Shown: one piece after another, positions 7,439-15,190 of the stretch
How the letters are laid out: each line of letters starts with the position of its first letter
Position numbering within the stretch: the stretch's first letter is position 1
Assembly: GCA_945877425.1 (NCBI GenBank)
Contig: CAMCRZ010000008.1
Span: forward strand, 20,144-84,143
DNA: 64,000 nt
Reading direction: 5' to 3'
From: an uncultured Treponema sp.
GTDB lineage: Bacteria; Spirochaetota; Spirochaetia; Treponematales; Treponemataceae
Notes under the pieces: model-generated
What the model was told of the DNA's origin: nothing
The model's input: only the letters and a program-made list of their open reading frames with translations
The model's database searches: none
Made by a program: the position numbers and the translations under genes

Positions 7439-7470
7439 GCAGAGTTACTGGATTTTTCCGGTAATTCTGC
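7439..7470 (+). other. strong stem-loop between the two flaB genes
   Basis: GCAGAGTTACTGGA (7439-7452) pairs over 14 positions, two of them G-T, with TCCGGTAATTCTGC (7457-7470) around a TTTT loop. No T run follows, so it is a poor intrinsic terminator. It more likely stabilises the 3' end of flaB mRNA or marks a processing site. The remainder of the 337-bp gap holds the next leader. Confidence 0.6.
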
Positions 7471-7624
7471 TGACTGTACGGGAAACGCATTTCTACTCTA
7501 CTCTACAATCTTCCCAATTATTCAGTTAACAATATAGAAAGCATTTTTTCGGATTTTAGCCGGAACTTGTTCTTTGAAAAAGCTCATCCATGAGTTTGTA
7601 ACGGCATAGACAGTTACTTTTTAA

Positions 7625-7636
7625 ATACAAGGATTA
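7625..7636 (+). promoter_or_regulatory. CsrA-consensus-like site in the leader of second flaB
   Basis: ATACAAGGATTA matches ten of twelve positions of the CsrA consensus RUACARGGAUGU. It lies about 125 nt before the start codon, and another GGA is in the ribosome-binding site (catGGAGGGc, around 7748-7754). No clear hairpin encloses this site. Confidence 0.35.
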
Positions 7637-7760
7637 ATGAGTAACAGTTCCTGCCGTAAGAGTCTAAAACATCTGCAAGGGGCGCAAAAACTGGCAGACG
7701 CTCGTACAAGCACAGGCGTAAGGCACGAAGCCTTTCGTAAAGAATCATGGAGGGCACAAT

Positions 7761-8615
7761 ATGGTTATTAATCACAACATGAGTTCAATGTTTGCTAACA
7801 GAACATTGGGAGTTTCAAACTCACAGTTAATGGGCAGCATTGAAAAGCTCAGCTCAGGCGAAAAAATCAACAGAGCTGGAGACGATGCATCAGGACTTGC
7901 AGTATCTGAAAAGATGCGCAGTCAAATTCGCGGACTTAATCAGGCTAACAGAAATATTCAGAACGGTATTTCTTTCATTCAGTCTACAGAAGGATATCTC
8001 CAGGAAACTACAGACATTCTTCAGCGTGTTCGTGAACTTTCTGTTCAATCTGCAAACGGCATTTATTCTGATGAAGACAGAATGCAGATTCAGGTTGAAG
8101 TATCACAGCTTGTTGCCGAAGTTGATCGTATTGCTTCACAGGCTCAGTTTAACGGAATGAACCTTCTTACAGGTCGTTTTGCAGAAAATTCTGTAACAAA
8201 TTCTGTTATGAGTTTCCAGATTGGAGCAAACATGGATCAGAACGTAACAGCTTTCATCGGTACAATGACTTCTCAGGCTCTTGGTCTTAGAGGAACTCAG
8301 GGTACAGACGAACAGATAAGCATTGCAACTCCTGATCAGGCTAACATGGCTATTGGAACAATTGATAATGCACTTAAGATGGTTTCTCGTCAAAGAGCAG
8401 ACCTTGGTGCTTACCAAAATCGTTTTGAAATGGCTTCTAACGGAATCGCAGTTGCAGCAGAAAATCTTCAGAGTGCTGAATCTGGAATCCGTGACACTGA
8501 CATGGCTTCTGAAATGGTAGAATATACAAAGAATTCTATTCTTTCACAGTCTGGAACAGCAATGCTTGCTCAAGCAAACAGCCAGTCACAGAACGTACTT
8601 GCTTTGCTTCAGTAG
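7761..8615 (+). CDS. flaB: periplasmic flagellar core filament protein FlaB (copy 2)
   Basis: 284 residues, closely related to the preceding FlaB along its whole length: the same N-terminus MVINHNMS, the same [20 protein letters not shown], and the C-terminus ending [12 protein letters not shown]. The copies differ mainly around residues 145-200, the short middle segment. Two or three FlaB paralogues assembling into one core filament is usual in treponemes. A strong GGAGGG precedes the ATG. The long leader, with its own candidate CsrA site and stem-loop upstream, suggests expression independent of the first copy. Confidence 0.95.
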   Translation: MVINHNMSSMFANRTLGVSNSQLMGSIEKLSSGEKINRAGDDASGLAVSEKMRSQIRGLNQANRNIQNGISFIQSTEGYLQETTDILQRVRELSVQSANGIYSDEDRMQIQVEVSQLVAEVDRIASQAQFNGMNLLTGRFAENSVTNSVMSFQIGANMDQNVTAFIGTMTSQALGLRGTQGTDEQISIATPDQANMAIGTIDNALKMVSRQRADLGAYQNRFEMASNGIAVAAENLQSAESGIRDTDMASEMVEYTKNSILSQSGTAMLAQANSQSQNVLALLQ

Positions 8616-8683
8616 TGAATAAAAGTATGGTTTTTTAAGAGAAATCTGGATGTCTTCTTTTTTAAAACCATGCAAGAAGTGAG

Positions 8684-8713
8684 GAGGGGTGCGCCCCCTT
8701 CCCCTCTCTTTTT
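8684..8713 (+). terminator. GC-rich hairpin and T run after second flaB
   Basis: GGGG-TGCG-CCCC within a G-rich/C-rich stretch (from about 8684) is followed by ctctcTTTTTg at 8704-8713. Its GC content stands out from the AT-rich surroundings. It probably attenuates read-through from the abundant flagellin message into flaG. Confidence 0.55.
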
Positions 8714-8731
8714 GTTTCAGGAGGAAACACC

Positions 8732-9094
8732 ATGAATACAATTGGTATGATTGGAAAAGTTTTGGCAACGGATGGCCAGACAGCAGGCAGTGCTCTTGCG
8801 AAACAGAACATTTCTGAAAACAAACTTCCAGACAGTGCTGCTGAAGTTACAAAAAATATTTCTCAAAATCTGGAAGAAACAGAAGCTAACGTAAAGGAAC
8901 TTCAAAAGCTTAGTGATATGCTTATGGGGCATAAACTTCAGTTTAACGTAAACGAAGAACTGGGCAGGGTTATTGTAAAAGTTGTAAATCCTTCTACAAA
9001 CGAAATAATCCGGGAAATTCCTTCTGAAGATGTGCAGAAATTTCAGGCACACATGAAAAAAACTGTTGGTCTCCTTTTTGATGAAATGATATAG
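8732..9094 (+). CDS. flaG: FlaG family flagellar protein
   Basis: 120 residues. The second half carries the FlaG domain: HKLQFNVNEELGRVIVKVVN followed by PSTNEIIREIPSEDV. FlaG proteins are encoded between flagellin and fliD in many bacteria and influence filament length or assembly. The N-terminal 50 residues are polar and probably disordered. Translation starts from AGGAGGAAACACC-ATG. Its position between flaB and fliD supports the call. Confidence 0.9.
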   Translation: MNTIGMIGKVLATDGQTAGSALAKQNISENKLPDSAAEVTKNISQNLEETEANVKELQKLSDMLMGHKLQFNVNEELGRVIVKVVNPSTNEIIREIPSEDVQKFQAHMKKTVGLLFDEMI

Positions 9095-9134
9095 TTTTCA
9101 CTAAAATCATCAGGGAATAAAGGATTTTCTTAAG

Positions 9135-11216
9135 ATGGCAGACGGCGTTTCAATTCCAGGAGTCAGCGACAAATACAAAACAAATGATCTCGTAGAATCT
9201 TTAATGGAAGTTGAGCGTGTTCCCCTTAAGCGAAAGCAGACCCAGCTTGAAACTTACCAGAAACAGCAGGATGCATGGCGTAACGTAAATCAGAAAATGT
9301 CATCTTTGCGGGAAAGTACAAAATCACTTTATTCCTTTGAAAATCCATTTAACAGCAAACTTTCTTCTTCCACAGACGAATTTTCCCTTACAGCAGATGC
9401 AGGCAGAGAAGCGGAATTCGGTTCCTTTAAAATGGACATTATAAAATGTGCTTCTACAGACAGATTTTTAAGCGACAATATAGACAAAGATTTTCAGGTA
9501 AAAGCCGGACTTTACACATTTGAAGTTGGCGGCAAATCAGTTAATTTCAACTGGAAAGGGGGAAAGCTTAACGACTTTGTTACAGCCCTTAACAAAAGAG
9601 GCAACGGAATTGTAAAGGCAAGCCTTATCGGAGTAAGTGCAAATAAAAAATCACTTTTAATTGAAAGCCTTAAAACAGGCGAAGAAAATTCACTTGTCTT
9701 TAAAAACGACAGTTTTGAATTTGCAAAATCCATTGGCATCATCACGGAAGTAAAATCAGAAACTACAGAATTTAATCCATCACTTTCTTCACTGAAATCA
9801 GTAACAGCTGTAGACGAAAAGACGCAGCAGAATCTTCCTGAACTTTCAAAAAACAATGTAGAAATAAAGGGAAACGAAATTACAGTCAGCCCAAGAGGCG
9901 GATTTGAAATTGAAATCCCTTCCGAAACAAGAAAAAATCCTTCTGAAAAAATTGAGCTATGGTTTGACAAACAGGACACAGCTGACATTACCAGCGAAAT
10001 AAATTCCCGAAGTGCATCACCTGTCTTGCCTGAACCTGGAAAAATTGAATTTGGCGGAATAGTAATTTCAAACAATGATGTAAATACAACTTTAGGAAAC
10101 CTTCCCGTAACTAAAGCAGAGCCTGTTTCTCCTGTAGAAAGCGACAGTTTTTTCTATATCAAGACAAAAAACAACGAAGAAATCTTAATTCCTGACTCGT
10201 ATTTTACTGATGTAGATGAAGGTGAAAATAAAGGCAAAACAACTCTCAGTTTTTCAATGAAAGATTTTCCCGACGCCCAGTCAATCATAGTGCGAAATTC
10301 AAATACAGGAAAAACCTTAACACTTTCTGTTCCACACTCTTACGATCCTCAAAAAAGCAAGGGCTTTGTTCCGAAACACGCAATCTCTACGGCAGGAAAC
10401 GCTGTATTTAAATACGAAGGCATTACAATGGAACGCAGTGAAAATGACATAGAAGATGTTGTTCCTCACGTTACCCTTCACCTTCACGATAAAAGCGAAA
10501 AAACCGTTACTATAAAAATCGAGCCTGACACTGAATCTGCAAAAGATGCACTTATAACTTTTGTAGGCAAATACAATCAGACTATTGCAGAAATGACCAT
10601 TCTTTCAACAAACAAGCCTGAAGTTGTTTCTGAGCTGGATTACCTTACTTCTGAAGAACAGGAAACTGAAATGGAGCGGTTGGGAATGTTTCAGGGTGAT
10701 TTTTCTCTTACAAACGGAAAAACTTCACTTCAGCGCATAATTTCTGCAAATTACAATTACGGCAACGAAGATGCAATTACCTTGCTTTCACAAATCGGGA
10801 TTTCTACAAATGCAAGTTCCGGAAATCAGGGTTACTCGCCTTCCAAACTAAGAGGATATCTTGAAGTTGACGAAAAAAAACTGGACGAAGCACTTGCATC
10901 AAATCTTAATCAGATAAAAAATCTTTTTGGTTATGACAGTGACGGTGACTTGATTATTGACGACGGAATTGCCTTTAAAATGGACAAGCAGCTTACTTCA
11001 TGGGTTCAGTCCGGCGGAATCATTTCTTCAAAAACTTCTGCACTGGAAAGTAACATTAAATCTACAAACACAGAAATTACACGGCTTGAAACTCAGCTTG
11101 AACGGAAAGAAGCAGAACTTAAGTCAAAATACGCTGCAATGGAAGGTTCACTGAACAGCCTTGAAAGCCAGTCTTCAACTTTAAATAATTTTTCCAACTC
11201 AAACAGCCGAAAATAA
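9135..11216 (+). CDS. fliD: flagellar filament cap protein FliD (HAP2)
   Basis: 693 residues. The N-terminal domain (SIPGVSDKYKTNDLVESLME, then a coiled-coil KRKQTQLETYQKQQDAWRNV) and the C-terminal FliD domain (YLEVDEKKLDEALASNLNQI) are typical. A final coiled coil (residues about 625-670) would form the annular base of the cap. FliD caps the growing filament and folds flagellin subunits. The protein is longer than enterobacterial FliD (about 470), mainly because of an expanded middle. The gene follows flaG by 40 bp and precedes a conserved flagellar-locus gene by 18 bp. Confidence 0.93.
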   Translation: MADGVSIPGVSDKYKTNDLVESLMEVERVPLKRKQTQLETYQKQQDAWRNVNQKMSSLRESTKSLYSFENPFNSKLSSSTDEFSLTADAGREAEFGSFKMDIIKCASTDRFLSDNIDKDFQVKAGLYTFEVGGKSVNFNWKGGKLNDFVTALNKRGNGIVKASLIGVSANKKSLLIESLKTGEENSLVFKNDSFEFAKSIGIITEVKSETTEFNPSLSSLKSVTAVDEKTQQNLPELSKNNVEIKGNEITVSPRGGFEIEIPSETRKNPSEKIELWFDKQDTADITSEINSRSASPVLPEPGKIEFGGIVISNNDVNTTLGNLPVTKAEPVSPVESDSFFYIKTKNNEEILIPDSYFTDVDEGENKGKTTLSFSMKDFPDAQSIIVRNSNTGKTLTLSVPHSYDPQKSKGFVPKHAISTAGNAVFKYEGITMERSENDIEDVVPHVTLHLHDKSEKTVTIKIEPDTESAKDALITFVGKYNQTIAEMTILSTNKPEVVSELDYLTSEEQETEMERLGMFQGDFSLTNGKTSLQRIISANYNYGNEDAITLLSQIGISTNASSGNQGYSPSKLRGYLEVDEKKLDEALASNLNQIKNLFGYDSDGDLIIDDGIAFKMDKQLTSWVQSGGIISSKTSALESNIKSTNTEITRLETQLERKEAELKSKYAAMEGSLNSLESQSSTLNNFSNSNSRK

Positions 11217-11234
11217 AATATAAGGAATTATTAT

Positions 11235-11831
11235 ATGAAACTTATTGTAAACGGCACACCGGTAGACATTACTCTTGAAAACGAAAAAACTGTAGGCGAT
11301 GTCCTTAAATCTTTTGAAAAGGAAGCTGCTCAAAACGATGCAACAACTGTAGGCATAAACCTTAACGGAGAGGACATAAATGCAGGAAAGTTTAACCTTA
11401 TTCTGCAGGAACCTCTTGAAGAAGATACAGTTCTTTCGCTGAACGTTGTAAGCAGAGGCAGCATTAACGAAAACTTTAAGGCTTCTTCTGAAAACTTTGA
11501 CGCTTTGTCAAAACAGATGGAAGAAATTCCTGTCCTTATGCAAAGCGGAAAAGAAAAGGATGCACACTTAATCATTGCAAAACTTGCCGATGAAATTAAC
11601 TGTTTCTGCCATGTTTCAACTTTAAGTGCACTTTTTCCTGAAACTTATACGCAGATTCAGATTGACGGCACAGATTTAGGTTCATTTTTCAAGGACTTTT
11701 CTTCAATACTTTCTGATTTTGAGCAGGCACTGGAAGAAAAAGATACTGTAACTATCGGCGACATTTGTGAATACGAAATTTCTCCAAGGCTTGCAAAACT
11801 TTCACAGGCTGTAAAAAATATCGTAAAATAA
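11235..11831 (+). CDS. flagellar-locus protein of unknown function, in the fliS position
   Basis: 198 residues. The N-terminal 75 residues look like a small beta-grasp fold (MKLIVNGTPVDITLENEKTV at the start, later EDTVLSLNVVSRG). The remainder is predicted helical and ends with EKDTVTIGDICEYEISPRLAKL, a D-x-x-E-Y-E-x-x-P pattern that I associate with helical proteins in flagellar clusters. It follows fliD directly where many bacteria have fliS, the flagellin export chaperone, and no fliS is present here. A chaperone role is an inference from position only. Confidence 0.7.
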   Translation: MKLIVNGTPVDITLENEKTVGDVLKSFEKEAAQNDATTVGINLNGEDINAGKFNLILQEPLEEDTVLSLNVVSRGSINENFKASSENFDALSKQMEEIPVLMQSGKEKDAHLIIAKLADEINCFCHVSTLSALFPETYTQIQIDGTDLGSFFKDFSSILSDFEQALEEKDTVTIGDICEYEISPRLAKLSQAVKNIVK

Positions 11832-11843
11832 ACGGAGGCAAAT

Positions 11844-12944
11844 ATGAAAGGACAGGGACATCTTGTAGAAGCAAGACTTTCGCCTTTTCTTTACATATTT
11901 ATAATTTTCTCTATTCTTGCAATTTTCGTACTGATTGCAGCCGGACTTATCATGCGATATTTAAAATCCATGCGTCTTTCAAAAAAATGGATTGAAAAGC
12001 AGAAATCTCAGGAAACTACTTTCCAGAACGTAAGGAATTTAAGCAGGGAAGCTGAACTTACAAAAGCAGAACGTTCTTTTTTGTGGAACTTGTGTCATAA
12101 ATTTCATGCTCCCAACATTGCGTATCTTTACAGAAACACTAAGGAAATAGATGAACTTTTTCTTAAGGAATATAATTTTTTAAGGGAAGAAAATGCAGGT
12201 GAAGAAAAAATCAGCCTTCTTTTTGAAACAAGATACAAACTGGAAAAGCTTCACTACAAAAAGCTTCAGCTTAAAAGCACCCGTGGTTTAAGGCCAGGCA
12301 CGGAATTTTCGTACAAAGACGTAAGAAGCCGCATCTGGACAATGGAACTTATTGAAAACAACGAACTTTCCCTTAAGCTCCTTATGCCAAAAGGAATGGT
12401 TGAATCAGGCTGTATTCCTGAAAAATTAAGCCGTGTAAGCCTGTCTTTTACTTTGCAGAACAAGCTTACATATAAGATCATTACAAGAGTCATACGCTAC
12501 GAACAGAACAATAATCTTGACAACATTCTTGTAGTTACAGTTTCTGATATAGTTCACCTTATGGCAAAAAGAAAATCAAAGCGTATTGAAACAAAAACAG
12601 GCTGTTTCTTTAGTGCCGTAAAAGTTGATGAAGTAAACGGAAAAAAGCAGTTTAACGTTTTAAAGAAAAAGTATCCGGGATTTCTGCAGGACATTTCTTC
12701 TTCCGGCTGTAAAGTTCTGTGTCCTATTCCCATAAAAAAAGATCAGTTTGCACAGTTTTACATTAAAATTGAAGATGCACCTGAATTTGAAGCAACAGGC
12801 AGAATAGTTGTTACGACTAAAGCTCAGGACGAAAAGAATTACGTTCTTCACATTGAATTCGTAAAAATCAGTCTTGAAGCAAAAAATCACATAAATACAA
12901 TAGTTTTCGGCTACAACAAAAAAGAGGATTCTGTTCACACATAA
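11844..12944 (+). CDS. membrane-anchored PilZ-domain protein, likely c-di-GMP receptor
   Basis: 366 residues. One membrane helix lies at residues about 13-37 and a YcgR-like region at about 140-235. A PilZ domain follows, with the c-di-GMP signature RKSKR (243-247, R-x-x-x-R) and DISSSG (283-288, D-x-S-x-x-G). PilZ proteins of this layout bind c-di-GMP and often act on the flagellar motor. It sits 12 bp after the preceding flagellar-locus gene, so a role in motility control is likely. Which motor or envelope partner it binds cannot be read from the sequence. Confidence 0.85.
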   Translation: MKGQGHLVEARLSPFLYIFIIFSILAIFVLIAAGLIMRYLKSMRLSKKWIEKQKSQETTFQNVRNLSREAELTKAERSFLWNLCHKFHAPNIAYLYRNTKEIDELFLKEYNFLREENAGEEKISLLFETRYKLEKLHYKKLQLKSTRGLRPGTEFSYKDVRSRIWTMELIENNELSLKLLMPKGMVESGCIPEKLSRVSLSFTLQNKLTYKIITRVIRYEQNNNLDNILVVTVSDIVHLMAKRKSKRIETKTGCFFSAVKVDEVNGKKQFNVLKKKYPGFLQDISSSGCKVLCPIPIKKDQFAQFYIKIEDAPEFEATGRIVVTTKAQDEKNYVLHIEFVKISLEAKNHINTIVFGYNKKEDSVHT

Positions 12945-12970
12945 TTTGAAACACAAACAGATTCAGTTTC

Positions 12971-12999
12971 TTGTCAATTTTACTATAAAGGATTATAAT
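12971..12999 (+). promoter_or_regulatory. sigma-70 promoter giving a leaderless or near-leaderless mRNA
   Basis: TTGTCA (12971-12976), a 17-bp spacer and a perfect TATAAT (12994-12999). The expected start of transcription, about seven bases later, falls at 13006, next to the ATG at 13007. Confidence 0.75.
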
Positions 13000-13006
13000 T
13001 AAGGAT

Positions 13007-13276
13007 ATGAGAATTTTGGAATTGCAGGCTTTAACAAAAGAAGAAAGTTTTATTTACTACATAAATCGATACAAAGCTACTGCTGTTGTAGAAGTTCTTA
13101 TGCAGACATTGAAATTTCCGGTAAGTTTTTCAATAGAAATAAATCCTTTGGGGCAGAAAACCATAGACTTAGACCCTCTTCCAAAAACTTTAGACTATCC
13201 TGTCGTTCCTTTGTCAAAAACGCTGAAAGCATACATTAACCAGTTATATGACGAAAATAAACTTCCTCAAACTTAA
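13007..13276 (+). CDS. small conserved hypothetical protein
   Basis: 89 residues (MRILELQALTKEESFIYYIN at the start), without signal peptide, membrane segment or recognised motif; the second half is Pro- and Leu-rich. It is too short and plain to assign. It has its own strong promoter whose start site lies at or one base before the initiation codon, so the message is probably leaderless. It precedes tsaE by about 50 bp and may be co-transcribed with tsaE-tsaB. Confidence 0.75.
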   Translation: MRILELQALTKEESFIYYINRYKATAVVEVLMQTLKFPVSFSIEINPLGQKTIDLDPLPKTLDYPVVPLSKTLKAYINQLYDENKLPQT

Positions 13277-13324
13277 TAAAATCATTATACTCTATTCAAA
13301 TTAAATCAGATTAAAGGCGACGTT

Positions 13325-13774
13325 ATGATTTTTCACACAAAAACTCCTGAACAGACAATTGAACTTGGAAAAAAAATCGGCAAGTTACTTAAACCAGGTG
13401 ATGTTATTGCAATGAAGGGAACGCTTGCTGCAGGAAAAACAACTATAACAAAAGGCATAGCCATTTCACTTGGAATTGATGATGAAATTACAAGCCCTAC
13501 TTTCTGCCTTATAAGCGAATATTCAGGAAGCAGAATGCCACTTTACCACATGGATGTTTACAGACTTGACGGCGCTGAAGATTTTATAAATCTTGGTGCA
13601 GAAGAAATGCTTTATGGCAGCGGTGTGTGCATCATTGAATGGAGCGAAAAAGTTCAGAGTGAATTGCCTGGAAAAACCATTTACTTGACTATCACTCCAA
13701 ATGAAGACGGAAGCCGTGAAATTAAAATTGAAAACTGGAATGTTACTTTAGAAGATTCAGGAGAAAACAAATGA
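13325..13774 (+). CDS. tsaE: tRNA threonylcarbamoyladenosine biosynthesis ATPase TsaE
   Basis: 149 residues. It has the P-loop GTLAAGKTT, the switch segment TSPTFCLISEY, HMDVYRL and the C-terminal IEWSEKV, all typical of TsaE. TsaE works with TsaB and TsaD to make t6A at position 37 of ANN-decoding tRNAs. The P-loop has Ala-Ala where most homologues have Gly-Ala, a minor change. The stop overlaps the tsaB start (ATGA), so the two are coupled. Confidence 0.95.
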   Translation: MIFHTKTPEQTIELGKKIGKLLKPGDVIAMKGTLAAGKTTITKGIAISLGIDDEITSPTFCLISEYSGSRMPLYHMDVYRLDGAEDFINLGAEEMLYGSGVCIIEWSEKVQSELPGKTIYLTITPNEDGSREIKIENWNVTLEDSGENK

Positions 13775-14463
13775 ACGCTCTGGCAATAGATTGTGCTGTT
13801 TCAAAACTGACAGTTGCTGCAAAAAAAGAAAACAATATCGTAAAAGTCACTTATGACATTGGAATAAGGCAGTCGGAAAAACTTCTTCCCGCAATTGATT
13901 TTGTAATGAAAGAAGCTTCACTTACCTGCAGTGAGTTAGACTATACGGCTTTAACTTCCGGACCTGGAACTTTTACAGGATTGCGTCTTGGATTAAGCGC
14001 CTTAAAAGCCCTTACACTTTCCCACAATGTACCTGTTTACGGCATACCTTCTCTGGACTGTTACGCATGGCCTTTTAGAAAAACAAGCCGGCGCATACTT
14101 TCACTTATTGAAGCAAAGGAAGACGAATATTTTTACAGTTTTTACCAGAAAGGCGAAAAACTTACTGCAGAAAGCGACAAAACTACGGAAGACATTCTTA
14201 AGGAAATTGATGCTGAAAGTTCAGTTATTGCCTGCGGACCTGGAAGAATTCACTTTCTTGAAAGAACAGCAGAATCTTTTCCTCTGTACAGCATTACGTC
14301 CATTGAAAACGAAAATGACTGCACACAAACTCTTTTTGAAATAGCCGAAAACATGATTAAGGAAAAAATTCCGCCTCTTGCAGATTACGACGGACCTCTT
14401 TACGTAAGAAAAAGCGAAGCAGAAATCGTTCTTGACCAGAAAAATGCTGCTTCATCAAAATAA
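13771..14463 (+). CDS. tsaB: tRNA threonylcarbamoyladenosine biosynthesis protein TsaB
   Basis: 230 residues with the family core SGPGTFTGLRLGLSALKAL and an ASKHA-fold N-terminus (NALAIDCAVSKLTVAA). TsaB is the scaffold that holds TsaD and TsaE in the t6A-forming complex. It overlaps tsaE by four bases and ends 29 bp before the convergent csrA. No terminator is visible in that gap, so transcripts from the two directions may overlap. Confidence 0.93.
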   Translation: MNALAIDCAVSKLTVAAKKENNIVKVTYDIGIRQSEKLLPAIDFVMKEASLTCSELDYTALTSGPGTFTGLRLGLSALKALTLSHNVPVYGIPSLDCYAWPFRKTSRRILSLIEAKEDEYFYSFYQKGEKLTAESDKTTEDILKEIDAESSVIACGPGRIHFLERTAESFPLYSITSIENENDCTQTLFEIAENMIKEKIPPLADYDGPLYVRKSEAEIVLDQKNAASSK

Positions 14464-14492
14464 AAATCGCGCAGACAGGTAAATGTAAAGAA

Positions 14493-14723
14493 TTACTTTT
14501 GTTTTTTGCTGAAAAGTTTTTCCATCTGTTCAAGGCTTGGCTGGGTTGCAGCTGCTTTATTTTCACTCTGGATTTCTTCAAAAACTTCCTGCCTGAAAAC
14601 TTTTACGTTTTTAGGAGCTTCAACGCCTATTTTTACCTGATCACCGTGAACTTCAATGATTGTAAGTGTTATTTCATCGCCTATGCGGATTTTCTGGTCT
14701 ATTTTTCTTGAGAGAATAAGCAT
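14493..14723 (-). CDS. csrA: carbon storage regulator CsrA
   Basis: 76 residues beginning [20 protein letters not shown], with the RNA-binding C-terminal core ([16 protein letters not shown]). CsrA is a dimeric RNA-binding protein that blocks translation at GGA-containing sites; in FliW-containing bacteria it represses flagellin. The start codon overlaps the fliW stop (TGATG) and a perfect AAGGAGG lies inside fliW. A GGA-rich ribosome-binding site also makes autoregulation possible. The tail of about 15 residues ([14 protein letters not shown]) is longer than in gamma-proteobacteria. Confidence 0.96.
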   Translation of the reverse strand: MLILSRKIDQKIRIGDEITLTIIEVHGDQVKIGVEAPKNVKVFRQEVFEEIQSENKAAATQPSLEQMEKLFSKKQK

Positions 14724-15166
14724 CAGTTATCCTCCTTTGACTGCAGTGTTGCCAAAATATTGTGCTTTGTTGTCCATTTCGAACCGTCAAGAATTGCCTG
14801 CATGCACTGATTGTTTTTTCTGTTAATTACAAGCGGTCCCTGAAGATTCGCCGTAATTTCCTTTCCGTCTGAAGGAATAGTAACTATTGCCATTACTTCA
14901 ACATCTGAAGGATCTTTTATGCCTATTTTAAGCATTTCCTTGTCGTCAATATCAGCTTCGTAATCGCTGCAGATAAGGAAAGGGTCTATCAAAAGAAAAG
15001 CAAGATTTTTTTCCTGCAAAGACTGAAGCCACACAAAAGGTTTGTATTCACTTTCAAGAAGTGCGAAATCAGTGTATTCTTCAAAACCAAATAAACCTGA
15101 TGGAATTGTAATTATGTGTTCCTCTGAAACTTCAGCTTTTCCCATCATTTTTGTTTCTATAAGCAT
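14723..15166 (-). CDS. fliW: flagellar assembly factor FliW
   Basis: 147 residues. The signature region [15 protein letters not shown] and the following [20 protein letters not shown] identify FliW. FliW binds CsrA and frees flagellin mRNA when cytoplasmic flagellin is low, coupling filament assembly to translation. It is immediately upstream of csrA and downstream of flgL, the usual order in FliW-containing bacteria. Confidence 0.95.
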   Translation of the reverse strand: MLIETKMMGKAEVSEEHIITIPSGLFGFEEYTDFALLESEYKPFVWLQSLQEKNLAFLLIDPFLICSDYEADIDDKEMLKIGIKDPSDVEVMAIVTIPSDGKEITANLQGPLVINRKNNQCMQAILDGSKWTTKHNILATLQSKEDN

Positions 15167-15190
15167 TTTATTCCCCTTTATTCTAAACTA

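Noticed and set aside
7439..7470. Intrinsic terminator after first flaB
   Set aside because: The stem is strong but there is no T run within ten bases.
9512..10075. 187-codon frame antisense to fliD
   Set aside because: Composition is Ser/Phe/Leu-rich as expected of reversed coding sequence; no ribosome-binding site or family signature.
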